Positions 44,083 through 55,188 of a stretch of 64,000 bases of DNA are shown here, piece by piece (the first letter of the stretch is position 1; every line of letters starts with the position of its first letter). This DNA is from Corynebacterium matruchotii. GTDB lineage: Bacteria > Actinomycetota > Actinomycetes > Mycobacteriales > Mycobacteriaceae. Position numbers and translations under genes: made by a program. The stretch spans positions 1,984,001 through 2,048,000 of the forward strand of contig NZ_CP050134.2 in the NCBI RefSeq assembly GCF_011612265.2, written 5' to 3'. The notes below the pieces were generated by a model. That model worked only from the letters and a program-made list of their open reading frames with translations, did no database searches and was not told the origin of the DNA.

Positions 44083-44508
44083 ATGTTAGAGCCCATCCCG
44101 GGTCTTTCTGTGCTTAAAGTCCTGCTACCTGCAACAAAAGCAGTCATGCCACCAGCCGAACCAAAACTTATTCCCTTTGATATTAAAAACACTGCTACCG
44201 CGTTGGTCACAGTTGCCTTGTCCTGTGCTTTTGGTCTACGTCCCACAACCATACTGCGAGCCGAATTATATTCCAATCAGGTACGCAGGCATATCAACTT
44301 CCGATTACGCCATGGGGCTACCGCCCAGCGCCGTAATTTCAAAATCAACTCATTCCACTTCAATACACGTAAAGAATCATCACAATCCATCCTCATTGAT
44401 GTCTTTGGCTCCGTAAGCGTCGGAAATGAACACCGCGCCTACACCGCCCAACTGGTGAAATCGACAACAGATACCAGACTCACAATGCGAACCCTGAGGG
44501 TTATCTAG
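44083..44508 (+). CDS. Rv3235-family (DUF6459-like) protein
   Basis: 141 residues. The C-terminal part KNTATALVTVALSCAFGLRP, TTILRAELYSNQVRR and the closing TLRVI fit the DUF6459/Rv3235 family found next to secA1 in actinobacteria. Function unknown. Start: ATG at 44083 with AAGGAA about ten bases upstream; a longer frame starts at 43945 but adds a stretch without such support. Predicted soluble and basic. Confidence 0.65.
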   Translation: MLEPIPGLSVLKVLLPATKAVMPPAEPKLIPFDIKNTATALVTVALSCAFGLRPTTILRAELYSNQVRRHINFRLRHGATAQRRNFKINSFHFNTRKESSQSILIDVFGSVSVGNEHRAYTAQLVKSTTDTRLTMRTLRVI

Positions 44509-44639
44509 CCTGCCGGCGCTAAATATCCCGCTGCCGTAGGGGTTTGCAACCCTCTGCTGGCTCTCACCGATGCTTGTCAATACCCATACGGCTGTCTACT
44601 CATGCTTGTGGATGTTTCCGGGCTGGCTCGGCTCCGACA

Positions 44640-44702
44640 AAAGCTCCACTTCTGCCCCAAGATGCCGCAAATATGCACTGGGGGAAGGAGAAAGGGAGCT
44701 TT
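44640..44702. repeat. AAAGCTCC palindrome, element 14 (63 bp class)
   Basis: AAAGCTCC (44640-44647) and GGAGCTTT (44695-44702). The inner stem is imperfect (CTTCTGCCCC against GGGGGAAGGAGAAAG). Confidence 0.6.
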
Positions 44703-44817
44703 CAGAGCACGTAGCCCACACCACCTGCCCAAACCAGTCGACTACGCGCACCAAACTACCTGCTCTTCCCAGCATCATATCTTCTATCCCACCATTGGCG
44801 GATGAGCTGGACGATCA

Positions 44818-44879
44818 AAAGCTCCACTTCCGATCGAAATGGCCAGTTTTAGCAAGGTTCAAATCGAAAGGGGAGCTTT
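44818..44879. repeat. AAAGCTCC palindrome, element 15 (62 bp class)
   Basis: AAAGCTCCACTTCCGAT (44818-44834) against ATCGAAAGGGGAGCTTT (44863-44879): 15 of 17 positions pair. It starts 178 bp after element 14. Confidence 0.75.
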
Positions 44880-45233
44880 CAGTCTCCCTGTCCTATCCGC
44901 TTGCGCTGTGCGCAGGTGCCACGTACCCCTCCACTCATCATTGCAACACCACATCATTATGATGCACGTCACTTCAAGAGTCATCTGGAACCGCAATTTA
45001 TCTTCCCGACAACCATGATGAACCGATAGCAACGTCCCAAACACTGGTATAGGCAAGGAAGAAGGCATATTTGTAGCAATTCACCAGCCACCGGTGTGGT
45101 TATTACCCACCAATCAGCCTAAATAAGCTTTCCGCAACCATTGGAGACAATGCCGGAACTATACTGGTATCCCTCAGCCTGATAAGTGCAACATAACCAA
45201 AGAACACACTCACCCACATTCGTCACCGTCCAT

Positions 45234-45296
45234 AAGCTCCACTTCCCTACAGAGGCATCCGCCAAGATGACGTCCAAGGGCGGATGGTTAGGAGCC
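45234..45296. repeat. Degenerate AAAGCTCC palindrome, element 16
   Basis: Left arm AAGCTCCACTTCCC (45234-45247) is intact; the right arm is reduced to GGAGCC (45291-45296). Confidence 0.35.
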
Positions 45297-45397
45297 ACCC
45301 CAACCGTGGCGTGGTGAGCTACACCTTCACCAAGTCCCGCCCAATATCAGGTGGTTAAGGACGGCTGACTGACGCTGATAATGACTCGCTCATGAAA

Positions 45398-45452
45398 ATC
45401 CACGGGGTCACATGCAACCCATTATCGTGAATATGCATGTGACCCCGTGGAT
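45398..45452. repeat. Perfect 19-bp inverted repeat downstream of secA1
   Basis: ATCCACGGGGTCACATGCA (45398-45416) and TGCATGTGACCCCGTGGAT (45434-45452) are exact complements around a 17-base loop. It is not of the AAAGCTCC family and no T-run follows on either strand, so it is not a typical terminator. It lies about 90 bases past the secA1 stop. Confidence 0.8.
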
Positions 45453-45541
45453 ACTTCAGATGCTTTACTCGCAACAGTTTAAGTTTGCCGCCCATGACGC
45501 AGCATGGCATGGGCCCAATGAAAGCGGCAGCACCGTGGCGT

Positions 45542-48100
<2,559 letters not shown>

Positions 48101-48159
48101 GAGTCTTCCTTTGCTTGTTTTTGAGCGCGTGACAATAACTTTTTCATTGTACGCTTAAG

Positions 48160-48196
48160 AAGCATAAAAGAAAGAACCCAAACTATCAGTTTGGGT
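48160..48196 (-). terminator. Terminator of hpf
   Basis: ACCCAAAC (48176-48183) pairs with GTTTGGGT (48189-48196) around a five-base loop; on the minus strand TCTTTCTTTTATG follows. It separates hpf from secA1. Confidence 0.8.
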
Positions 48197-48230
48197 CCAA
48201 AATTGCTTGTCGACGGCGTGCCGTCACCCG

Positions 48231-48890
48231 CTATTCAGGCACGATGGAGATCAAACCGTAGTCGAAAGCGTGACGACGATACACGACCGACGGTTGATTA
48301 TTTTCCTTATTGATGAAGAGGTAGAAGTCGTGCCCAACCAGCTCCATTTCGGAAAGGGCATCATCCACGCTCATGGGATTAGCAACGTGCTCCTTGGTGC
48401 GCACCACCTGACCTGGCAAAACATCCTCCACCTGGTCGGCGTAAGGATCATGGTCGTACTTGGAACCAGCGGCCTGCACCTTGTCTGCTTCTTTGACTAA
48501 GCCCTTAGCGGCTTCGCCAGTGCCAATGGGAGCCCGGTGGCCGGACAAGGAGATTGAACGACGTTCCTTCACCTTGCGCAGCGAGCGCTCCATACGAGAG
48601 AGGACGGTTTCGAGAGCGGCGTAGAAGGAATCTTCTTTGGCCTCTGCCCGGGCAATGTGTCCCTTACCGGTGGCGGTGATCTGGATGCGATCGCTTTCAT
48701 CGGCACGGCGCGGGTTACGCTCATGTTGGAGCTCTACATGGAAGAATGTTAGTGTCGGGTCTAATCGTGCGATTTTGGCAAGTTTAGAATGGACACGTTC
48801 CGCGAAGTGCTCTGGAACCTCAACATTGCGTCCAGTAATGGTCACTTTGAAGTCGGGGTTCAGGGACTCATTACCAGCAGGCGTGGTCAT
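48231..48890 (-). CDS. hpf: Long ribosome hibernation promoting factor
   Basis: 219 residues. N-terminal S30AE domain (ITGRNVEVPEHFAERVHSKL, about 15-110) binds the decoding centre; a linker is followed by the C-terminal dimerisation domain (MSVDDALSEMELVGHDFYLF, about 165-215) that pairs ribosomes into 100S particles. Matches Rv3241c. The ATG at 48890 has AGGAAGG nine bases upstream; an in-frame GTG two codons earlier sits too close to it. A terminator lies between it and secA1, so secA1 has its own promoter. Confidence 0.93.
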   Translation of the reverse strand: MTTPAGNESLNPDFKVTITGRNVEVPEHFAERVHSKLAKIARLDPTLTFFHVELQHERNPRRADESDRIQITATGKGHIARAEAKEDSFYAALETVLSRMERSLRKVKERRSISLSGHRAPIGTGEAAKGLVKEADKVQAAGSKYDHDPYADQVEDVLPGQVVRTKEHVANPMSVDDALSEMELVGHDFYLFINKENNQPSVVYRRHAFDYGLISIVPE

Positions 48891-49032
48891 AATCACGTAC
48901 CTTCCTGTGTCAGCCGCCTAAGTAGAAGATGAGTGGGATTACTCACCTTTACTGAAAAAAGTGGCGGGTTAAACTTCCACCTCCCAATTATACGCTGGTC
49001 ATAACCTTCACGCCATGCTGATTATTCTCAGG

Positions 49033-49677
49033 TTAGGCGTTCGACCACCCCAATCCCCCACGTATTTTCACCCCTCTGCTGGTCAGCACCATAATAGTTG
49101 CTTTGAGCGTCGCTCCTGTTGTAATCACATCATCGACAACAAGCACATGACCAGTAAGTTTTTTCACTTTTATCTCATCAATCTGGACCGCACCCAACCG
49201 ATTACGCCACCGTTCGGCAGCCGATAATCCGACCGCATCTTTGCCGGTTTCACTCAGGTGCACCACTGGAACTGTGGTAAGTCCTGAGGCATAGCATACT
49301 CGTGTTACTACGTCTCCGCCGCGTGCCGCGGCCGATGATTTTTTCGTGGGTGCTGGCACGAGGATGATATTGGTATCCATCTCCCCACGGGCCTGTAGAT
49401 ATTCTACCGCGGCCCGCATTACCGCACCCAGATATGGGATCACATCAACCCGACCTCGTTCCTTCAGGTTGATGATGGTGCGGCGCCGCACCCCACCCAA
49501 AACACCGAGCGACCACACCGGAATCCCCGGATCAATCCGAGTCGAAATTTGGTTCGGAATCGCCGACCATTCCTGTCGGCATGTTGCACATAAAACCACC
49601 CCACCTGCACCGCAACCGGCGCATGTTTTGGGTAACGCTAATTCCAGCGCTGCGGCAAGATAGTCGGAAAACCCCAT
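49033..49677 (-). CDS. comF: ComF-like phosphoribosyltransferase-fold protein
   Basis: About 214 residues. N-terminal zinc ribbon CAGCGAGG...LCATC, then the PRTase fold with the PRPP loop VLVVDDVITTGATL near residue 185. Related to ComF/GntX proteins; in naturally competent bacteria ComF aids DNA uptake, elsewhere its role is unclear. Starts: ATG at 49677, one base after the lpqB stop, or a TTG at 49692 overlapping lpqB. Last gene of the tmk-mtrA-mtrB-lpqB-comF run. Confidence 0.82.
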   Translation of the reverse strand: MGFSDYLAAALELALPKTCAGCGAGGVVLCATCRQEWSAIPNQISTRIDPGIPVWSLGVLGGVRRRTIINLKERGRVDVIPYLGAVMRAAVEYLQARGEMDTNIILVPAPTKKSSAAARGGDVVTRVCYASGLTTVPVVHLSETGKDAVGLSAAERWRNRLGAVQIDEIKVKKLTGHVLVVDDVITTGATLKATIMVLTSRGVKIRGGLGWSNA

Positions 49678-49678
49678 G

Positions 49679-51400
49679 TCACCTAGGGACAATGGTGATG
49701 CTACGGGCCCCTTCTAAACCGGGAACCTCCCGCCAATAGGTGGAGTTTCCGGAGGTAGAAAGCTGTAATGCCGCACGGGAGTCTGTAATGAAAACCGTTG
49801 ATGAGTTCGAACTGACCGCCACCACCGGGGCGACAATATTGCCCGAAGATAATGGGATGGCGGAGGAACCGTCAACTTCGGCACGCCACACCGGGGTGTC
49901 CGTGCTTACCGTACCAACCAATAGGGTGGAATTCACCGACCATTCCAACGTGATGGCAGAATCCCCAATGGCTGGAACGAGTTCGCGCACATTGGTTAAT
50001 TTGCGATCCCCAGCAGTTGGGCGAGCCACCGTGGCCACATACACCCGACCATCCACGATGAAGGCGGCCTGTACCCCGGTGGGCGATAACCGCAATACCG
50101 ATATGTCGCCATGGTTCTCCCCTAATTCTGAGGTATCTACCTCAGTCTGAGAAATACTGCTGCTACTTGAACTTTGGGCAACCCGCATGACCTTATTACC
50201 GTCCATCACGGTCCATACCGCCTGAGAGTTAGCCTCAAATGTGGGCTTAGTTAAGGTAGCTGCCGTGAGGATCTTGGTGGAGTCGCCATCAACGGGTCCC
50301 ATGTAGAGCTGGGATTTTTTGTCCCCCTCCGCGTTCGTGGTCACCACTGATGCTGCTACATTCGTGTGGTTCAGGCTGGCCACATCCATGGATTCGATTC
50401 CGCCATTGGTGCCAAGGAACCCCGGGACAGCCACCACATTGCCGTCAGAAATGCTGGAGGCTTTACCGTTGGTCAAGGCGTAAAGCACACCGGCAGAAGT
50501 GCCGGAAGCGCTGGGGTTATATTCCGGGAAGTCGTTGACCGAAAGTTTGGGATTATTTCGATCGTTACGGACCAGATCGCCATCAATGGAGAACGAAAAC
50601 GGTTCCGAAATCTCCGCAAGCGCAAGCGTCCACGTCAATTGGGCCGCCAGGCGACGGCGGGCCGCCTCCGACAAACTCGACAGCCCGGTGAGTTCGTAAA
50701 CACCATTATTGGTGCGGGTATAGGCTGCCGAATTGGGTAGTTCATCCATAACACCAGGCGCTAGTGTTGGTGATGGCCCAGCCAATAACAGCGAAATCAG
50801 GGCCGTGTCCTGGGTGTTCGTGCCGGCAAACATCCATCTCCGGTCGGGAACGAGGGTGTTACCGGTGGGGTCAAAAAAGTACAGGTCTCTAGGGATGTAG
50901 CGGTTCCGCAATTCTGTGCGTTCAATAATGGCTTGGTTCGGAAGCTCCGCGATCCGCCACTCACCATCCCGCCGCTCCAAAGTAACGACCGCGCGGTAAT
51001 CCTCGTTACGAGGGTTATAAGCTCCACCCTCCCCCAAGGTGCCGACAATAGTGCCGGTGACCGTGTAGGAAACATGGTCTGCCCCGGCGGTGCTATTACG
51101 ACTCATGCCAATGCGGTCAATGATGACGGTTTCCGGGCCTGGTTTCCATTGGTTATTGGCATCGGGGGTGAGATAGTTCCGTGCCTGCGCATACTGTTTG
51201 AGCGGATTGGCGCTATTGGCATAAAAGTCGCGGAGCAGCAGGTCGGGTTCCCGCCCGGAAATGGGACCCGAATCCTGTTGAGACGAAGGGTTGTCCAACC
51301 GTTTGAGGGACTGTGGTTCCGAACTGTTCGGCAGAGAAGCACAGCTAGACACCAGGACCGCCACGGATAGCACCGCCCCTAACGTCTTCATTCGATTCAT
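49679..51400 (-). CDS. lpqB: LpqB lipoprotein, partner of the MtrAB system
   Basis: 573 residues. Lipobox LVSSC (Cys20). A GerMN-like domain follows (about 60-290, with RDFYANSANPLKQYAQARNY), then a beta-propeller-like C-terminal half (KASSISDGNVVAVPGFLG, VWTVMDGNKVMRVA). In mycobacteria LpqB binds MtrB's sensor domain and modulates the phosphorelay. Starts inside mtrB's stop (ATGA overlap, GGGAG upstream), so expression is coupled. Confidence 0.92.
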   Translation of the reverse strand: MNRMKTLGAVLSVAVLVSSCASLPNSSEPQSLKRLDNPSSQQDSGPISGREPDLLLRDFYANSANPLKQYAQARNYLTPDANNQWKPGPETVIIDRIGMSRNSTAGADHVSYTVTGTIVGTLGEGGAYNPRNEDYRAVVTLERRDGEWRIAELPNQAIIERTELRNRYIPRDLYFFDPTGNTLVPDRRWMFAGTNTQDTALISLLLAGPSPTLAPGVMDELPNSAAYTRTNNGVYELTGLSSLSEAARRRLAAQLTWTLALAEISEPFSFSIDGDLVRNDRNNPKLSVNDFPEYNPSASGTSAGVLYALTNGKASSISDGNVVAVPGFLGTNGGIESMDVASLNHTNVAASVVTTNAEGDKKSQLYMGPVDGDSTKILTAATLTKPTFEANSQAVWTVMDGNKVMRVAQSSSSSSISQTEVDTSELGENHGDISVLRLSPTGVQAAFIVDGRVYVATVARPTAGDRKLTNVRELVPAIGDSAITLEWSVNSTLLVGTVSTDTPVWRAEVDGSSAIPLSSGNIVAPVVAVSSNSSTVFITDSRAALQLSTSGNSTYWREVPGLEGARSITIVPR

Positions 51401-53085
51401 GGTGTCTCTCCCCGATGCCTACCGGGATTGCCGGAGTTTCCCCCACTGATGGGGTAAATCGGATCCTTGGGTCCCACGTCGTCAAGCCGATGCTTGGAGC
51501 GGGTAACGTTCTGTTCAATAAGCTCTGCCCAGTTTGCTACCACGCCATCATCATCGGCTTCGAATTCGGCGCGCACATCATATTCCACGGTGTCCTCGTC
51601 CAGGATTTGCGACGGCAAAGCCAGCGGCAATGGGTCTTCCTCGTAGCGCTGGTTGGGGGTAATCGGCAATGTTAAGCGGAAGCACGAGCCCACACCGGGC
51701 TTGCCGACGGCCGACAGAGAGCCGCCGTGCAGCAGCGCATCCTCGTGCGAAATTGCCAACCCCAACCCGGTGCCGCCGGAATGACGCACCCGGGAGGGAT
51801 CCGCCCGCCAGAACCGGTTAAACACCAGGTCTTCCTGCCCCGGCTTCAGCCCAACACCATGGTCGATCACTGTCACCGATATCGCCTCGGCATTGCTGGC
51901 CAAAGTCACATCGACCGGATTTCCCTCCGAATGGTCGATAGCGTTGGCCAGCAGATTGCGTAGAATCCGCTCAATACGCCGACGGTCACCAGTAATCATG
52001 ACCGGTTCGTCTGGCATGTTCAATGTGACAAGCACATTCAGTTCCTGGGCCAAGTGGTCGGTTTGATCCCGCACCGAAGTGACACAACTGCGCATATCAA
52101 TCGAGGATTCCGCTAGGTCAGCAACGCCAGCATCATGACGAGAAATCTCCAGCAGGTCATTGAGTAGGGACTCAAATTTATCCAATTCCCGCACCATGAG
52201 CTCGCTCGCTCGCTGTAGCGCCGGATTGAGCTCGTCGGAATTATCGTTGATGAGGTCGGCGGCCATGCGGACCGTCGTAAGGGGGGTGCGTAACTCGTGA
52301 GACACGTCGGAGGTGAACTGGCGTTGCAGATTGCCGAACTCCTGCAATTGATTAATCTGCTTCGACAATGACTCAGCCATGGCGTTAAAGCTCATGGCCA
52401 ACCGGGCCATCTCATGTTCACCGTCAACCCCCATGCGCTCACGTAAATGCCCCGCCGCAAACCGTTCGGCAATTCGGCTAGCGGATCGCACCGGGGTAAT
52501 GACCTGCTGGGTGAGCAACCAGGTGATTGCCACCAGCAGCACCGCTAAGGTAATCGCCGCCGTAGTAAACACGCCGCGCAGCAGCGATAATGTGGCCTGT
52601 TCGCTCTCCATGGATAGCACTAAATACACCTGGAGATGCGGGATATCCGCCTTGGTGGGGGTACCAATAATAATTGCCTTATAGGTAGAGTTATCCTCCC
52701 TGGTAGGGGTGGCAAACTGATAAGCGACCTGCCCCTGGCTGACGAAGCTACGCAAGCGGTCTGGGATCTGTGCATTCTCTGGCGCCTTGATGATGGCATC
52801 GCCAGGCGAATCCACCACCAAAATGGGCTCATAGACCGCCTGAGAATCCGAGCTCCCATTCGAACGCGCGGTGAGGGCCGCCCTGGCCGAATTAATGCGC
52901 ACCTGCGTGCTTGACGACATGGAGGTAGCACTTAATTGCTGTTCCACGGTCACTCGGGCACGGTCAATTTCGGTCTTGGCAACATCAACCTTGGCGTCAA
53001 TGAGTCGTTGCGTCACAATTGACACCAAAATGTAGGCCAGCGCAATCATGACGAGAGCACAAGCAACAAAGACGGAACCAATCAC
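51397..53085 (-). CDS. mtrB: Sensor histidine kinase MtrB (first ordinary start; true start probably upstream)
   Basis: 562 residues from the GTG at 53085. Membrane helix 1 at the very N-terminus, extracytoplasmic sensor domain (about 30-185), helix 2 (FTTAAITLAVLLVAITWLL), HAMP (RIAERFAAGHLRERMG), H-box DVSHELRTPLTTV, N-box NLLANAIDH, DHGVGLK and GGTGLGL boxes, and an acidic tail of 60 residues. The kinase phosphorylates MtrA for cell-wall, osmotic and division control. The reading frame continues 5' of the GTG for 33 codons after an in-frame TAA, and the sequence there (LHRWRTSLQFQ) resembles the cytoplasmic lead of known MtrB proteins, yet has no ATG, GTG or TTG. An ATT at 53166, eight bases after GGGGAG, is the best candidate, giving 589 residues. 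Confidence 0.93.
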   Translation of the reverse strand: MIGSVFVACALVMIALAYILVSIVTQRLIDAKVDVAKTEIDRARVTVEQQLSATSMSSSTQVRINSARAALTARSNGSSDSQAVYEPILVVDSPGDAIIKAPENAQIPDRLRSFVSQGQVAYQFATPTREDNSTYKAIIIGTPTKADIPHLQVYLVLSMESEQATLSLLRGVFTTAAITLAVLLVAITWLLTQQVITPVRSASRIAERFAAGHLRERMGVDGEHEMARLAMSFNAMAESLSKQINQLQEFGNLQRQFTSDVSHELRTPLTTVRMAADLINDNSDELNPALQRASELMVRELDKFESLLNDLLEISRHDAGVADLAESSIDMRSCVTSVRDQTDHLAQELNVLVTLNMPDEPVMITGDRRRIERILRNLLANAIDHSEGNPVDVTLASNAEAISVTVIDHGVGLKPGQEDLVFNRFWRADPSRVRHSGGTGLGLAISHEDALLHGGSLSAVGKPGVGSCFRLTLPITPNQRYEEDPLPLALPSQILDEDTVEYDVRAEFEADDDGVVANWAELIEQNVTRSKHRLDDVGPKDPIYPISGGNSGNPGRHRGETP

Positions 53086-53163
53086 CTGAAATTGCAGAGA
53101 AGTACGCCATCGGTGTAAAACGGCGCTGCGTGCTTTATTAAGCAGCTCGGTCAGGGAACTAAA

Positions 53164-53180
53164 AATCTTGGCTACTCCCC
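53164..53180 (-). promoter_or_regulatory. Candidate ribosome binding site and ATT start of mtrB
   Basis: On the minus strand GGGGAG (53175-53180) overlaps the end of mtrA (stop TAG 53172-53174) and is eight bases before ATT (53164-53166), in frame with mtrB. The in-frame TAA at 53185-53187 limits any further extension. Confidence 0.5.
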
Positions 53181-53846
53181 GGTCTTATAGCCCACTCCCC
53201 GGACAGTGAGCACGATCTGTGGTTTTTCGGGATCTTTTTCAATCTTGGCACGCAACCGCTGCACATGCACATTCACCAGGCGAGTGTCGGAGGCATTTCG
53301 GTACCCCCACACTCGCTGTAATAGTTCTTCCCTGGTGAAGACTTGCCCTGGTTTACTGGCCAATTCGTGAAGTAGATCGAATTCCAATGGGGTGAGGGAG
53401 ATTTCTTCCCCATCCCGGGAAACCGAATGCCCCGGAACATCAATAAGCAAATCCCCTACCTCCATGCTGTCGGTGGAGGATTCATCACTACGCCGTAGCC
53501 GTGCCCGAACCCTGGCAACTAGTTCTTTCGGCTTGAATGGTTTCGGAATATAATCATCCGCCCCGGATTCCAAGCCCAGCACCACATCAACGGTATCGGT
53601 CTTAGCCGTAAGCATCACAATGGGCACGGTGGATTCCTGGCGGATAGCACGACAAATGTCGATGCCATTCATGCCCGGCAGCATAAGATCAAGCAACACT
53701 AAGTCAGGGTTTTCCCGCTGGAATACCTCCACGGCCTGCCCGCCATCATTGACTACGACCGAGGCAAACCCTTCAGTACTCAGCACCAGGGTCAACATTT
53801 CTGAGATTGCTGGATCATCATCAACAACGAGAACTTTCTGTGTCAA
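53172..53846 (-). CDS. mtrA: Response regulator MtrA
   Basis: OmpR/PhoB family DNA-binding regulator, 224 residues. Receiver domain with VVDDDP and phospho-acceptor Asp53 (LVLLDLMLPG), Lys in FKPKELV; winged helix with SLTPLEFDLLHELA and VGYKTG at the end. Controls cell-wall, division and osmotic genes. Start TTG at 53846 has GGAGG five bases upstream (53851-53856); an upstream in-frame TTG seven codons earlier lacks one. Operon with tmk upstream and mtrB downstream. Confidence 0.95.
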   Translation of the reverse strand: MTQKVLVVDDDPAISEMLTLVLSTEGFASVVVNDGGQAVEVFQRENPDLVLLDLMLPGMNGIDICRAIRQESTVPIVMLTAKTDTVDVVLGLESGADDYIPKPFKPKELVARVRARLRRSDESSTDSMEVGDLLIDVPGHSVSRDGEEISLTPLEFDLLHELASKPGQVFTREELLQRVWGYRNASDTRLVNVHVQRLRAKIEKDPEKPQIVLTVRGVGYKTGE

Positions 53847-53903
53847 GATTTCCTCCACCCTCGACAATACAAACAGCTAAAACTAGTAATTTCACAACCT
53901 ATA

Positions 53904-54530
53904 CTACTGTAGAGCAGCAGTGATACGATCAGCGACGTGCAGGTAATCTGCTTCTGGCTCTACGACAAGCCACGGTGATTGCCAATTTTGCGCGACCAAT
54001 TGACCATACGCATCGGCTGTACGCTGCTGCAACGCCCGATCAGATTCATAACTATCGCGTGCTCGATCTCTATCCAACTTTTCCCGATTTATCGCGCGCT
54101 GACCAGCAACATCGGGTGTAGTGTTAAGAAATACTTGAAGGTCTGGGCGGGGCACCCCTAACGTATTGAATTCCAATTCAGCCACCCAATCGATGATGGT
54201 TTCATCCCCCGTACGAGCCCATGAATAAGCCGCATTTGATGCCACATACCGGTCCAAAACCACCAAAGCATTTGATGCGACAAACGGGTGCAATAATTCG
54301 CGGGCCTCATGACGATCCAAGGCAAATAATGTCGCCATGGCATAGACCGAATCGGTGAGATCCCCCATCTGTTGGTATAGCGCCCGCCGCACCAATTGAG
54401 CATGAATGGATGTTTCATAACGGGGAAACGCAATGACCTCTGCGTGCAGCTGTTCCCGAAGCGTGGCAAGGAGCGTGGTTTTGCCGGCGCCGTCAATCCC
54501 CTCAATGGCAATAATCATGTTTTCTATCAT
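53904..54530 (-). CDS. tmk: Thymidylate kinase
   Basis: dTMP to dTDP. P-loop EGIDGAGKTTL at the N-terminus, DRYVASNAAYS (the DR-Y motif near 90) and the lid region REKLDRDRARDSYE. About 205 residues. Two starts: ATG at 54530 or at 54518 (MIIAIEGIDG), both with poor ribosome binding sites; the shorter one fits the family better. Heads the mtrA operon as in mycobacteria. Confidence 0.92.
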   Translation of the reverse strand: MIENMIIAIEGIDGAGKTTLLATLREQLHAEVIAFPRYETSIHAQLVRRALYQQMGDLTDSVYAMATLFALDRHEARELLHPFVASNALVVLDRYVASNAAYSWARTGDETIIDWVAELEFNTLGVPRPDLQVFLNTTPDVAGQRAINREKLDRDRARDSYESDRALQQRTADAYGQLVAQNWQSPWLVVEPEADYLHVADRITAALQ

Positions 54531-54764
54531 GACATGCCCGCAGGATTAATAACCATTATGATGCGCAAGCTTGCGGCTAGGACCAATGCACCAGCAACTG
54601 AAAGCCACAAAACCATACCCAGTTTCTTCCATCTCATCACCAGCCAGCTAGCCCGACTGGTTTCCCCACAATGTAATGAAAATAACATTTACCCACTGAT
54701 CCGAATTGGCGCAATGGAGGAAACGTGAGGTTGTTACGCTCAATGCTGGGCTGGGTCTTGAAGC

Positions 54765-54828
54765 GAAAGCTCCACTTCTGGTTGCTTATTCTTCCAGCTT
54801 TGGGTGCGGGACCGGAAGTGGAGCTTTC
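54765..54828. repeat. AAAGCTCC palindrome, element 17 (62 bp core)
   Basis: GAAAGCTCCACTTC (54765-54778) and GAAGTGGAGCTTTC (54815-54828) pair over 14 bp; the next TGG/CCG positions continue with one wobble. Confidence 0.85.
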
Positions 54829-54881
54829 ATCTTGATTCATAATGCGGCCGTTAGTCGTGCCAATCGCTATGCTCGCTGACG

Positions 54882-54945
54882 AAAGCCCCACTTTAGACTA
54901 TGAGGCCCCGACCCCAACGGATCTTGAAGCGACAACTGGAGCCTT
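54882..54945. repeat. Degenerate AAAGCTCC palindrome, element 18
   Basis: AAAGCCCCACTTTAG on the left and AACTGGAGCCTT on the right show the family arms with substitutions; the overall span is kept at about 64 bp. Confidence 0.45.
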
Positions 54946-55043
54946 GGCCCTGCCACAGTCTCGCTGCGTGGCCCATGTGCGTTAAAAGCCGCAAAGCCTA
55001 TGTGGTCCCATTGTTAGAGATCGTAACGAAGGGCGCACTGCCC

Positions 55044-55079
55044 AAGCTCCCTTTCCGAACATTGGGAAAATGAAGCTTT
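55044..55079. repeat. Short hairpin of the AAAGCTCC family, element 19
   Basis: AAGCTCCCTTTCC (55044-55056) and GGGAAAATGAAGCTT (55064-55078) pair with mismatches around a short loop, similar in size to element 9. Confidence 0.4.
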
Positions 55080-55188
55080 CGACAACGGTAATGGCACCGC
55101 CCCAGACAAGCGGCTTCATCATGGGTCGGGTATAAAACCCGTGGCAGGCAAAGTCCCGCAAAATCCTTCTCACATCACAGGGCGCTGT

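Larger units (their letters stand above)
44509..45541. other. One-kilobase convergent intergenic region with palindromes
   Basis: Between the Rv3235-family gene and the convergent secA1. Contains elements 14-16 of the AAAGCTCC family and the 19-bp perfect inverted repeat at 45398-45452. No gene or RNA seen. Confidence 0.5.
54531..55188. other. Intergenic region between tmk and sahH with palindromes
   Basis: 658 bases. Elements 17-19 of the AAAGCTCC family lie at 54765-55079, beyond the 3' end of sahH. No gene, promoter for tmk or terminator could be identified with confidence. Confidence 0.5.
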
